Positions 38,301 to 45,672 of a stretch of 64,000 nt of DNA are shown here, piece by piece. A program made the translations under genes and the position numbers. Each line of letters begins with the position of its first letter. Position 1 is the first letter of the stretch. This DNA comes from Roseithermus sacchariphilus (lineage in GTDB: Bacteria > Bacteroidota > Rhodothermia > Rhodothermales > MEBIC09517): NCBI GenBank assembly GCA_003285105.1, contig CP030158.1:4326449-4390448 (forward strand), in the 5' to 3' direction. Under the pieces are notes generated by a model. It had not been told where the DNA came from. It made no database searches and worked only from the letters and a program-made list of their open reading frames with translations.

Positions 38301-38405
38301 CTGCCGTTCCAGGTGGCGATGCGCGGCTTCCGCCCGGACCAGCGCCTCGCGCGAGGCGGCCAGCAAGGCAAACAACTCCTGTCGGGTGGGCTCCTGCCGT
38401 TCCAT
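35352..38405 (-). CDS. Hybrid sensor histidine kinase/response regulator
   Basis: This 1017-residue soluble hybrid kinase has a PAS domain (about 35-135), a GAF domain (about 170-320) and a second PAS/PAC (about 335-450, closing GIVEDITAQHAAGEVL). HisKA follows with H482 in NMSHEIRTPMNGVIGMADVLL, then HATPase (NLLSNAVKF, DTGIGIPPDRL, GGTGLGLSISYRL). A pseudo-receiver-like segment (RRALVVEPHPPTRRTLVRDL) lacks the usual aspartate. The true receiver carries D914 in VVLMDVMMPVMDGIEATREIR and K in YIPKPVRAEQLRQVL. It resembles BarA/EvgS-type phosphorelay kinases but has no HPt domain. Start at 38405 is the Met after the last upstream stop-proximal low-similarity stretch. It converges with the metal importer. 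Confidence 0.87.
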   Translation of the reverse strand: MERQEPTRQELFALLAASREALVRAEAAHRHLERQVAWYAAMFEEAPDALLLHTPPEEAHPRFLKANAAARALLGYAEEDLAKRSLPDLCVDDGWERLTQTGRAMAATERLALRHRDGREILVEAAARSLVYEEEDVLMLRLSAVPDPRDVLTAAMLMRTQLARDVVAALAAERDPDEIIVRLVTHLHRYFPAYRVAYSTIDGDGRLSVRFALGPEAMPPLVGVEADLSEAPAYLAALRAGEVVAVEDVSADPRLAPLAAALAAGHTRALLDVPLQHSQDLVGLLCLDAADVHAWTPHEIALLQDAAHYLALVLKEARRRRAERILREEEERYRMLFERLPVGVYRTTPDGAIVAANPALIALLGFESLADLQRRNLEHEGFEEAHARRAFEDELLRHGEVRGFESVWVRRDGRRIRVRESAHAVRDADGSIRYYEGIVEDITAQHAAGEVLKRYAAELEAARKQAEAASRAKSVFLANMSHEIRTPMNGVIGMADVLLETNLDEEQREYLETLRTSGEALLGLVNDILDFSRIEAGAVRLTAEPFVLRQCIEDAFDVVTPRAAAGKLELAYELAPDVPDVVVGDAQRLRQILVNLLSNAVKFTPAGEVVVTVERAEPTDGDTPEPDPAACRLHLAVRDTGIGIPPDRLPGLFQPFNQASAATAPSYGGTGLGLSISYRLASLMQGQMWVESTEGIGSTFHVVVTLRRSAEALAVPSFPGRRALVVEPHPPTRRTLVRDLERCGLVVEAAPAWPAEGMGEADLLVAAPEMMPAEDPQGALWGGRAAWICVQRMGQQPRPGLPKPAEVLIRPVRAAALHAALRRVLEASSIPPVPLAPEASRPEAPVPDPARAEAEGEAPPAAPLRILLVEDNPVNQKVTRRMLQHMGYEADVVTDGRQAVDAVTARSYDVVLMDVMMPVMDGIEATREIRATVPEAQQPYIIAVTANAVRGDRERCLEAGMNDYIPKPVRAEQLRQVLGALQGVLRPAAVEAAVPEASPTDPLADPLADPSGPDVRP

Positions 38406-38532
38406 TCGACCCCGGTGAAGGAAAAAGCTACCGATGGAACCGCCCTTCGACCCGGCCGGCCCCTGCTCCGCTCCAGCGTGCAAGCACGATGCCGTTCTGC
38501 CGGCTCCTGTGCCGCTCCACCGGCCGCTTCCC

Positions 38533-39687
38533 TCAGCGGAAGGCCCGGTCGGCGTCCGTCGGATGCTCCACCCAGTCCGCAACAAAGATGTTGGTGTCCC
38601 GGCTGTCGATGCGACGCGCGTTCCGGTTGGAAGCAAAGACGAGGCGCGTGCCGTCGTGCGAGAACATCGGGAAGGCATCGAACGTGCCGGAGTGGGTGAT
38701 CTGCGTCAGCCCGGAGCCGTCGACGCCGATCATGAAGATGTCGAACTCGCGGCCGCCCTCGGCCAGGGTGTGGTGGTTGGAGGAGAAGAGCACCCGCGAA
38801 CCGTCCGGGTGAAAGAACGGAGCCCAGTTGGCGCCCGGCAGATCCGTCACCTGACGCACGTTCCGGCCGTCGATGTCCGCCACGAAGATGTTCAACTCAT
38901 TCGGCTCGATGAGCCCCTGGGCGAGCAGTGCCCGGTAGGTTTCGGCCTCCTCTCCTTCGGGCCGGCTGGCGCGCCAGACGATCTGCTGCGAGTCCCGCGA
39001 GAAGAAGGCACCGCCGTCGTAGCCCAGGCCGTCGGTGAGCTGCAACAGCTCGCCCGTGGCGATCTCGTAGCGCCACAGTTCCAGGTCACCGGATCGCATG
39101 GAGGTGAAGACGATGAAGCGCCCGTCGGGCGAGACGGTGGCCTCGGCGTCGTAGCCCGGCCCGCCGATGAGCCGCTCGGTGCCGCTGCCGTCCGGGTTGG
39201 CGACGTAGATGTCGTAGCTGTCGTAGATCGGCCAGACGTAGCGGCCGCCGGGGCCGCGGAAGACGGGGGGCGGGCAGGCGGGGTCGGCCTCGTGCGTGGA
39301 GGCGTAGATCACGCGGCCGTCCGGCAGGAAGTAGCCGCAGGTCGTCCGTCCCTGGCCGGTGGAAACGAGCCGATAGGTCTCCCCCTCGGGCAACGGCGAG
39401 CCGTCGGCGTTCATGATGAAGATCTGATCGCATCCCTGCGGGTTGATCCGGTCCCAGTCGCTCTGAAAGACGAGCTGCCGGTCGTCGAAGCTCCAGTAGG
39501 CTTCGGCGTTGTTGCCGCCAAAGGTGAGCTGGCGGATGTTACGCAGGTGCACCTCGCCGGCGAAGCGGAGCGAGTCCGTGGCCGGATCGTAGGACGCGGC
39601 GGCGGGCGTCTCCGGGGACGAGGCACAGCCGGCCGTCAGGCCGATCAGGAGCGTGAAGATTCCGGGCAAAAAAAACTGACGTCGCAT
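38533..39687 (-). CDS. TolB-like PD40 beta-propeller lipoprotein
   Basis: This is a 384-residue lipoprotein (lipobox LTAGC at about residue 21). Its PD40 blades are AYWSFDDRQLVFQSDWD, YFLPDGRVIYASTHE, ATVSPDGRFIVFTSMRSGDLELW, AFFSRDSQQIVWRASR, PFFHPDGSRVLFSSN and PMFSHDGTRLVFASNRN. Each ends in a blade strand such as IFVADIDGRNVRQVT. The fold is that of TolB propellers, but there is no TolB N-terminal domain and no tol genes nearby. The start at 39687 is just upstream of an A8 run (in + orientation) encoding Gln-Phe-Phe. It is divergent from the thioredoxin-TPR gene with 129 bases between. Confidence 0.82.
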   Translation of the reverse strand: MRRQFFLPGIFTLLIGLTAGCASSPETPAAASYDPATDSLRFAGEVHLRNIRQLTFGGNNAEAYWSFDDRQLVFQSDWDRINPQGCDQIFIMNADGSPLPEGETYRLVSTGQGRTTCGYFLPDGRVIYASTHEADPACPPPVFRGPGGRYVWPIYDSYDIYVANPDGSGTERLIGGPGYDAEATVSPDGRFIVFTSMRSGDLELWRYEIATGELLQLTDGLGYDGGAFFSRDSQQIVWRASRPEGEEAETYRALLAQGLIEPNELNIFVADIDGRNVRQVTDLPGANWAPFFHPDGSRVLFSSNHHTLAEGGREFDIFMIGVDGSGLTQITHSGTFDAFPMFSHDGTRLVFASNRNARRIDSRDTNIFVADWVEHPTDADRAFR

Positions 39688-39816
39688 GGCAGGCGTTGTG
39701 AGTGGTCGGGGCGCCGGGTCGGACGCAAGCCGGCGTACGGGAGCCACGCCGTCGCCGGCCCTGACAGCACGCCCGACGCCCGTTCGTGACCCTCCGCGCC
39801 AGACTACGGCACGACG

Positions 39817-40632
39817 ATGAGCTACGAAGTAAAGAACTTTCAGCAAGACGTGCTCGAAGCCAGCCGGACGACGCCGGTGGTGGTGGATTTCTGGGCGCCC
39901 TGGTGCGGCCCGTGTCGGATGCTGGGGCCGGTGCTGGAACGCCTCGCCGCCGAGGCCAACGGCGCCTGGACCCTGGTCAAGGTCAACACGGACCAGCACC
40001 CGGAGGTGTCGATGCAGTACGGCATCCGCGGCATTCCGGCCGTCAAGCTGTTCGTCGACGGCGAGGTCGTCGACGAGTTCACCGGGGCGCTGCCAGAGTA
40101 TGCCGTGCGGCAATGGCTGGAGAAGGCGCTCCCGAGCGAGAACAAGCGGCGGCTGGAGCAGGCCGAAGCGGCGCTGGAGGCCGGCGACCCGGACACCGCC
40201 GAGCCGCTCCTGCGCGCCGTGCTGGCCGAAGAGCCGACCAACCCGAAGGCGAAGGTGCTCCTGGCCCGCATCCTGGTCTTCCGCGACCCCGATCAGGCCG
40301 AAGCCCTCGTCGACGGCGCCGACTTTGCCGGACCGGGCTACGTGCAGATGGCCGAGGCCGTCAAGACCCTCGCCCGCCTGACGCGACTCCAGCAGCACCC
40401 GGACGACCTGCCGGACGAACCGGGCCGGGACACCTACCGGGCCGCCCTCGACGCGCTGGCCGAGCGTGACTTCGACACGGCGCTGGCGCGCTTCATCGAG
40501 GTCATCCAGCAACACCGCTACTACGACGACGACGGCGCCCGCAAGGCCTGCATCGCCCTCTTCACCTTGCTCGGCCCCACCCACGAGATCACCCGCAAAC
40601 ACCGCCGCACGTTCGACATGTCGCTGTATTGA
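39817..40632 (+). CDS. Thioredoxin-TPR protein (CnoX/YbbN family)
   Basis: This 271-residue cytoplasmic protein joins a thioredoxin domain (residues 1-108, VVDFWAPWCGPCRMLGP with C30 and C33, and the cis-Pro loop GIRGIPAVKLF) to TPR helices (about 110-250). The length and layout match CnoX/YbbN, a holdase that hands substrates to GroEL and DnaK. E. coli CnoX has lost the catalytic CxxC, but this protein keeps CGPC and could have disulfide activity. It is monocistronic, followed at once by an inverted heptanucleotide array that may act as a terminator. Confidence 0.88.
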   Translation: MSYEVKNFQQDVLEASRTTPVVVDFWAPWCGPCRMLGPVLERLAAEANGAWTLVKVNTDQHPEVSMQYGIRGIPAVKLFVDGEVVDEFTGALPEYAVRQWLEKALPSENKRRLEQAEAALEAGDPDTAEPLLRAVLAEEPTNPKAKVLLARILVFRDPDQAEALVDGADFAGPGYVQMAEAVKTLARLTRLQQHPDDLPDEPGRDTYRAALDALAERDFDTALARFIEVIQQHRYYDDDGARKACIALFTLLGPTHEITRKHRRTFDMSLY

Positions 40633-40732
40633 GGCTTTGGGCTTCTGGCTGCCAGCTTCTGGCTGCTAGCTTCTGGCGGTGGGCGATCGTAGTCCCCACA
40701 GCCAGCAGCCCAAAGCCCACCGCCCACAGCTA
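40633..40732. repeat. Inverted heptanucleotide array between convergent genes
   Basis: The left arm has units ending in GGCT or GCTTC (GGCTTTG, GGCTTCT, GGCTGCC, AGCTTCT, GGCTGCT). The right arm has AGCCAGC, AGCCCAA, AGCCCAC. The outer 17 bases GGCTTTGGGCTTCTGGC (40633-40649) pair with 40700-40716 with one mismatch. It starts on the base after the thioredoxin-TPR stop and ends before the arsS stop, so it could serve as a two-way terminator. Confidence 0.75.
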
Positions 40733-40740
40733 ACAAACCC

Positions 40741-41871
40741 TCACGCAATCGCCCCGCCGCAGGAGCTGCCGGCGCCGGCGGTGCATCCGTAGCAATGGCG
40801 CGCCGTGCGGATCGTGTGCCGTTGCCAGACCTCCGGGTCGAAGTCGGCCACGTGCGGCCGCGGGTGGCCCGGCAACCGGGCTTCCAGTTCCAGCATCTGG
40901 TTGAAGTCACAGTCGAAGAGCCGCCCGTCCCACGACACCGAGAGCGTGTTGCGACACATCAGCCCGGCGATGGTGGCCGGGTTGAACGCGTTGACCAGCC
41001 GCTCCATATAGGCCTCCACCTGGCCTTTCTCCAGCAGCCATTCCAGGTAGCGAGAGATGGGCATGTTGTTGAGCGCCAGCAGCCGGTCGAACGTGACGCC
41101 GTGATGCCGGGCCAGCGCCTCCTTCCACTCGGCCTCCAGCGAGGCCTGGTTGCCCGCCAGAAACGCCCCGACGGGGTTGGTCACCAGCGTCAGCGGCCGG
41201 CGCGGATCACCCTGGCCGTAGCCGGCCTCGTTGAGCCGCCGCAGCGCCTCGATGGACCGGGCGTAGGTGCCCTCGCCGCGCTGGGCATCGGTGCCCAGAC
41301 GGCGGTAATGCGGCAGCGAACAGACCACCTCCACCCCGCGCTCGGCGAACCACTCCGGCAGGTGCCGGAATCGCCGCGTCGTCAGAATCGTCAGGTTGCA
41401 GCGGTCGATGACGTGCTTGCCCCGCTCGACGCAGGCGTCGACCAGGTACGCGAAGTGGGGATTGAGTTCGGGCGCCCCCCCGGTGAGGTCCACCGTATGC
41501 ACACCCGAGCGGTCGATGGCCCGCAGACACGCCTCCACCGTCGCCCGGTCCATGTTCTCCTCCATCCGGTCCGGCCCGGCGTCGACGTGGCAATGCCGGC
41601 ACGTCATGTTGCACAGCTTGCCCAGGTTGATCTGGAAGATTTCCAGCGTGGCCGGCCGCAGATCGGGCCAGCCCGAGGCGGCCAGATCGGCCTCGAAACG
41701 GCCTGTACCGGTGGGGCCGCCCTCGATCGGCACGGCGTCCAGCCGGGCCAGCTGCTCGGCCGGCTCGGCCAGCGGTGCACGGCGGTAATGCAGGCTGGTC
41801 GTCGTCTGCGGCCCGTCGATCGTCTCGGTGGACCCGTCCTCGTGAACCAGTTCGAGCGGAATGAAAGACAT
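40741..41871 (-). CDS. arsS: Arsenosugar biosynthesis radical SAM protein ArsS
   Basis: This 376-residue radical SAM enzyme has its 4Fe-4S cysteines at C87, C91 and C94 in LGKLCNMTCRHCHVDAGPDR, and GGAPELNP as the SAM-binding GGE-like motif. The C-terminal half carries MCRNTLSVSWDGRLFDCDFNQML and CYGCTAGAGSSCGGAIA, with extra cysteines for auxiliary clusters. This layout is ArsS/DUF3641, which adds a deoxyadenosyl group to dimethylarsenite on the way to arsenosugars. An AhpD-like gene and an arsR gene lie immediately upstream on the same strand, as in other arsS clusters. The methyltransferase ArsM is not in the window. Confidence 0.9.
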   Translation of the reverse strand: MSFIPLELVHEDGSTETIDGPQTTTSLHYRRAPLAEPAEQLARLDAVPIEGGPTGTGRFEADLAASGWPDLRPATLEIFQINLGKLCNMTCRHCHVDAGPDRMEENMDRATVEACLRAIDRSGVHTVDLTGGAPELNPHFAYLVDACVERGKHVIDRCNLTILTTRRFRHLPEWFAERGVEVVCSLPHYRRLGTDAQRGEGTYARSIEALRRLNEAGYGQGDPRRPLTLVTNPVGAFLAGNQASLEAEWKEALARHHGVTFDRLLALNNMPISRYLEWLLEKGQVEAYMERLVNAFNPATIAGLMCRNTLSVSWDGRLFDCDFNQMLELEARLPGHPRPHVADFDPEVWQRHTIRTARHCYGCTAGAGSSCGGAIA

Positions 41872-41882
41872 AAAGGGGTGTT

Positions 41883-41912
41883 GTTCGAGGGTCGAAGCGT
41901 GAAGCGAGGAGG
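41883..41912 (-). repeat. Short CGAA-family heptanucleotide run
   Basis: Units GTTCGAG, GGTCGAA, GCGTGAA, GCGAGGA lie in the 71-base gap between the AhpD-like gene and arsS. This is the shortest member of the family and only moderately convincing alone. Confidence 0.45.
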
Positions 41913-41942
41913 CCCGCCATCCGGAGCCGACGGCCGCCCCGG

Positions 41943-42275
41943 CTACATCATCACCTTCTTGACGTGATCGAGCATCTGCACGCCGTGTACGAGCGAGGCA
42001 CCGCCGCGGATCGCCGTCGCCACGTGCACGGCCTCGGTCATCTGCTCCAGGTCGGCGCCGGCCTCCAGCGAAGCCGCCGAGTACGCCTCGATGCAATACG
42101 GGCACTGCACCGTATGGGCCACGGCCAGCGCGATCAGAGCCTTCTCGCGCGCCGTCAGCGCACCGTCCTGAAAGACCTTGTTGTAATAGGCGAAGAAGGC
42201 ATCGGCCAGGTCCTTGTTGCCCTCCGCGATCTCACCGAAACGCGGCAGGTGTTCCGGCTTGTAATACGACTCCAT
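41943..42275 (-). CDS. Arsenosugar-associated AhpD/carboxymuconolactone decarboxylase-like peroxidase
   Basis: This 110-residue protein is a small AhpD-fold domain with the redox pair C58/C61 in VQCPYCIEAYSAASLEAG and the proton-relay histidine region EAVHVATAIRGGASLVHG. Proteins of this exact type are annotated with arsS as arsenosugar-biosynthesis peroxidase-like proteins. It sits between arsR (60 bases upstream) and arsS (71 bases downstream), all on the minus strand, so it is part of an arsenic-inducible operon. The reaction is unproven; protection against oxidation or handling of a thiol-arsenic intermediate is plausible. Confidence 0.87.
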   Translation of the reverse strand: MESYYKPEHLPRFGEIAEGNKDLADAFFAYYNKVFQDGALTAREKALIALAVAHTVQCPYCIEAYSAASLEAGADLEQMTEAVHVATAIRGGASLVHGVQMLDHVKKVMM

Positions 42276-42335
42276 GAGCGGGATACAGGGTTGGGTGGTA
42301 CAGATCGACTCTGGGTTGCGCAGATTGCCGGGATG

Positions 42336-42680
42336 TTACAGCCTGTTCTCGCCCGGTATCCGGGGGGAGGGTTCAATCTGCACGAACAGGAAGCGGGCGG
42401 CCCGCTGAAACGCCTGCAGGCCCTCCGGGTCCAGCGTATAGCACGAGCGGGGGCCCTCTGCCCGCACCCGGATCAGACCCGCCGCCCGCAGCGCCCGGAG
42501 GTGCTGCGAAACCGTCGCCTGAGCCAGCGGCAGCTCCTCCACGATGGCGCCGCAGGTGCAGGTGCCGTGCTCGGCCAGCAGCTTCAGAATGGCGATCCGG
42601 GCCGGATGTGCCAGCGCCTTGCAGTACGCGGACAGTTGCACCTCCGGCCGCAGGAACGCCTCGTTTTTGGGAGCCGCCAT
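42336..42680 (-). CDS. arsR: ArsR-family arsenic-responsive repressor
   Basis: This 114-residue winged-helix repressor is the first gene of the arsenosugar operon. C41 and C43 lie in HGTCTCGAIVEELPLAQATVSQHLRALRAAGL. This puts a Cys-x-Cys at the start of the DNA-recognition unit, where classical ArsR has ELCVCDL, so As(III) should release DNA. A third cysteine is at C20 and another in RSCYTLD. Three ATCG/CGAT half-sites lie just upstream and are the likely operator, giving autoregulation. Confidence 0.88.
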   Translation of the reverse strand: MAAPKNEAFLRPEVQLSAYCKALAHPARIAILKLLAEHGTCTCGAIVEELPLAQATVSQHLRALRAAGLIRVRAEGPRSCYTLDPEGLQAFQRAARFLFVQIEPSPRIPGENRL

Positions 42681-42687
42681 CGCCCTG

Positions 42688-42716
42688 ATCGTTTTTTTGC
42701 GATATACGATGATACG
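42688..42716. promoter_or_regulatory. Candidate ArsR operator
   Basis: ATCG at 42688-42691 faces CGAT at 42700-42703 across a T7 run. A further CGAT is at 42707-42710 and a CGTATC-type half-site follows on the other strand. The cluster lies 8 to 36 bases upstream of the arsR ATG, where an autorepressor should bind. Confidence 0.45.
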
Positions 42717-42734
42717 CCGGACCCGCGGTGTCCG

Positions 42735-43619
42735 TCAAGCCGCGCGGTCCGGCGCCTCGACGCGCGCCTTCACCTCCAGCGGGGTCAACTGGATCGTTTC
42801 GAAAGGCATCTCGATGCCGGCCTCGTTGAAGGCGTAGAAGATCTGCTCGCGCAGCTCGGAGCGTTTCACGATGTGCTGCCGTTCATCGGCCAGCCACACC
42901 TGCAGTTGCAGCGCCACGTTGTAGTCGTTCAGGGCCGTCACGATCACGCGGGGCAGAGGGTCGCTCATGTAGGCCGGGTCCTTGCGCACCAGATCCAGCA
43001 GCACCGCACGGGCGCGCTGGAGGTCTTCCGTCACCCCCACCGTGACGTCCACGTCCAGCCGCAGGTGCGGGAAGTTGGTGTAGGAAGCCACCGTGGAGTT
43101 GATGATGCTGGAGTTCGGCACCGCGAGCATCCGCCCGTCCGGGGTGACTACCCGGGTCGAGCGCAGGGTGATGCGGTCGACGCGTCCGTACTGGCCGCCG
43201 ACCTCCACGAGATCGCCGATGACGAAAGGCCGGTCCCAGAAGATGAGCAGGCCCGAGATGAGGTTCGAGAGCGCATCCCGCGCGGCAAAGCCGATGGTCA
43301 GGCCGGCGATCCCGAGGCTGGCGATGACGGCTGCGGTATCGATGCCGGCCGCCGAGAGCGCCTGCACCAGCCCGACGGCCAGCACGGTGTACTTGAGCGA
43401 GGTTTCGATGAAGCTGCCCGTCGTGGCGTCGATGCGTTCGGTACGGCGCAGCATCGCCCGCACGATGCGGTCCAGCACCCACCAGAACACGTAGAAGGCC
43501 AGGAAGGTCAGCATCCCGACGACCAGGTTCGCCAGGAACGTGGCGACGTTGCCGCCCATCGTCTCCAGGTTGAACTCGGCGCTCAACCGCTCCAGGATGC
43601 CGCGGAAGAAGGCTTGCAT
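42735..43619 (-). CDS. mscS: MscS-type mechanosensitive channel
   Basis: This is a 294-residue inner-membrane channel. It has three predicted helices. The third is the glycine/alanine-rich pore helix of MscS (VIASLGIAGLTIGFAARDALSNLISGLLIFWDRPF), followed by the beta domain (GDLVEVGGQYGRVDRITLRSTRV, DGRMLAVPNSSIINSTV) and the alpha/beta C-terminal domain. Length is close to E. coli MscS (286). It opens under membrane tension to release solutes. It lies 135 bases downstream of the ABC half-transporter on the same strand, in an array of membrane-protein genes. Confidence 0.9.
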   Translation of the reverse strand: MQAFFRGILERLSAEFNLETMGGNVATFLANLVVGMLTFLAFYVFWWVLDRIVRAMLRRTERIDATTGSFIETSLKYTVLAVGLVQALSAAGIDTAAVIASLGIAGLTIGFAARDALSNLISGLLIFWDRPFVIGDLVEVGGQYGRVDRITLRSTRVVTPDGRMLAVPNSSIINSTVASYTNFPHLRLDVDVTVGVTEDLQRARAVLLDLVRKDPAYMSDPLPRVIVTALNDYNVALQLQVWLADERQHIVKRSELREQIFYAFNEAGIEMPFETIQLTPLEVKARVEAPDRAA

Positions 43620-43754
43620 GGGGATGAGGCAGATGGCAGAGAGGACGTGTGGGCCGCAGGGCGCCGTTTGGAGGACCAGGGTGCCACGGCAACGGCATCG
43701 TCAGCCCGGCCGTCGGCAGCCCGGCCGTCGTCCTCGCCGCCTTCACCCCTGCGG

Positions 43755-45575
43755 CTACGCCGCCGTGCGCTCCTGCTCTTTGTACTGGAGTTCGTAGAGC
43801 TTGCGGTAGAGGCCGCCGAGGGCGAGGAGTTGCTGGTGCGTGCCGCGCTCGCGGAGCTCGCCCCGGTGCATCACCAGAATCTGGTCGGCGTGCTGGATCG
43901 TCGAGAGGCGGTGCGCGATGATGAGCGACGTACGCCCCTGCATCAGCTTCTCCAGCGCCTCCTGGATCAGATGCTCGCTCTCGGTGTCGACGCTGGAGGT
44001 GGCTTCGTCGAGCACGAGGATCTCCGGGTCGTAGACGAGGGCGCGGACGAACGAGAGCATCTGCCGCTGGCCGTGCGAGAGGCTGGCACCCCGCTCGCGG
44101 ACGTCCTGCCCGTAGGCCGCCGGCAGCCGCTGGATGAACCGATCCGCCCCGATGCTCGCGGCCGCCGCCCGCACCTGCTCGGGAGTGATCGACGGATCGC
44201 CCAGGGTGATGTTGTCTTCCACCGAGCCGGAGAACAGGAACACGTCCTGCAGCACGAGCCCGATGTGTCGCCGCAGATCGGCCAGGCGCAGTTGCCGGAT
44301 GTCGATCCCATCGACCAGGATCTGCCCGCGCTGGATCTCATAGAAGCGCAGCAGCAGGTTGATGATGGTCGTCTTGCCCGCCCCCGTCGCCCCGACGATG
44401 GCGACGGACGTGCCCGGCTCGGCCTTGAACGAGACGTCGCGCAGGATCCAGTTGGGCTCGGAGCCGTCGGCGGGCAGGTCGTCGTAGGTGAACCAGACGT
44501 TGCGAAACTCGATGGCCCCCCGCAGCCGGTCGATCCGGACGGGCGCGGCGGCCTCTTCGATGGCGTGGTCCTCGTCCAGCAGGCCGAAGATGCGCTCGGC
44601 CCCTGCCATGGCGCTCTGCAGCGTGTTGTACTGATCGGAGAGGTTGCGGATGGGCTCGAAGAACTGGCGGGCGTACTGGATGAAGGCGATCAGCACGCCG
44701 AGCGTGAGCGTGCCCGTCATGGCCCGCAGGCCGCCGATCCAGATGACCAGGCCGAGGGCGACGGACGAGATGATCTCGACGGCCGGCCAGAACAGGGCGA
44801 AGTAGAAGATCGTCTTGATCTGCGCGGCGCGGTGGTCGTCGTTGATGGCCCGGAAGCGACGCATCTCCTCCCGCTCCCGGTTGAAGGCCTGCACGATGGT
44901 CATGCCCGTCACGTGCTCCTGCATGAAGGAGTTGAGGCGGGCCACCTGCTTGCGCGTCTCGCGGTACTGCACGCGCACCTTCTGCTTGAACCACATCGTG
45001 ATGCCCAGCATCAGCGGCACCACAGCCAGCGTCACCAGCGCCAGGATCCAGTTCAGCGAGAACATGAAGTAGGCGATGAAGACGATCCGGAAGAGATCGC
45101 CCAGGATCGTCACGACCCCGGCCGAGAGCACGTCGCTGAGGCTTTCGACGTCGCTCGTCGTACGCGTGATGAGCCGGCCGATAGGCGTGCGGTCGAAGAA
45201 GCGGAGGGACTGGCGCTGGATGTGGCGATAGACGCGGGTGCGCAGGTCGTAGATGGCCTGCTGCCCGATCCACTGCGTGAGGTACGCGTTGATGAAGGAG
45301 AGCACCCCCTCGCCCACGAGCACGGCGATGAGGATCAGCACCATCCGCCGCAGCCCGTCGAGGTCCCCGGCCACGATGTAGTCGTCGATGGCAACCTGGA
45401 CGAGCCGGGGGCGCAGCGGCCCGAGGAAGGCCGCGGCCATGACGAGCACGAAGGCCAGCGCGACCCAGCCCTTGTAGGGCATCAGATAGGTGATGATGCG
45501 CCGCAGCAGATGGCGGTCCAGTCCCTGCGGACCCTGCGGCTCGTCCGGCTGCCTGTCGGTATCGGTCTGCGCCAA
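43755..45575 (-). CDS. ABC exporter half-transporter, consensus-Walker B subunit
   Basis: This 606-residue protein has six membrane helices (residues 20-330) and an ABC ATPase: Walker A GATGAGKTT, Q-loop LVLQDVFLFSGSV, signature SLSHGQRQM, Walker B ILVLDEATSSVD and H-switch IAHRLST. The catalytic glutamate is present but the signature is LSHGQ instead of LSGGQ. This pattern fits the BmrD/TM288-like partner of a heterodimer. The start is TTG at 45575-45573 (MAQTDTDRQ), since no ATG or GTG precedes the first helix in frame. RNase Z and the second half-transporter lie upstream on the same strand. Confidence 0.88.
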   Translation of the reverse strand: MAQTDTDRQPDEPQGPQGLDRHLLRRIITYLMPYKGWVALAFVLVMAAAFLGPLRPRLVQVAIDDYIVAGDLDGLRRMVLILIAVLVGEGVLSFINAYLTQWIGQQAIYDLRTRVYRHIQRQSLRFFDRTPIGRLITRTTSDVESLSDVLSAGVVTILGDLFRIVFIAYFMFSLNWILALVTLAVVPLMLGITMWFKQKVRVQYRETRKQVARLNSFMQEHVTGMTIVQAFNREREEMRRFRAINDDHRAAQIKTIFYFALFWPAVEIISSVALGLVIWIGGLRAMTGTLTLGVLIAFIQYARQFFEPIRNLSDQYNTLQSAMAGAERIFGLLDEDHAIEEAAAPVRIDRLRGAIEFRNVWFTYDDLPADGSEPNWILRDVSFKAEPGTSVAIVGATGAGKTTIINLLLRFYEIQRGQILVDGIDIRQLRLADLRRHIGLVLQDVFLFSGSVEDNITLGDPSITPEQVRAAAASIGADRFIQRLPAAYGQDVRERGASLSHGQRQMLSFVRALVYDPEILVLDEATSSVDTESEHLIQEALEKLMQGRTSLIIAHRLSTIQHADQILVMHRGELRERGTHQQLLALGGLYRKLYELQYKEQERTAA

Positions 45576-45590
45576 AACGCGGGGGGGTTG

Positions 45591-45672
45591 GGAACGTCGA
45601 TGGTCGAAAGCCGAAGATCGGAAGGGACAACGGATCAGCAGCCCGACCTTTGCCCTTCACCCTTCGACCTTT
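45591..45672. repeat. CGAA-family heptanucleotide repeat, opposed arms
   Basis: The left arm (about 45591-45625) reads CGATGGT, CGAAAGC, CGAAGAT, CGGAAGG. The right arm (45644-45672) carries reversed units ending CACCCTTCGACCTTTTCC. The right arm overlaps the 3' end of the RNase Z gene and encodes its last residues. Confidence 0.6.
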
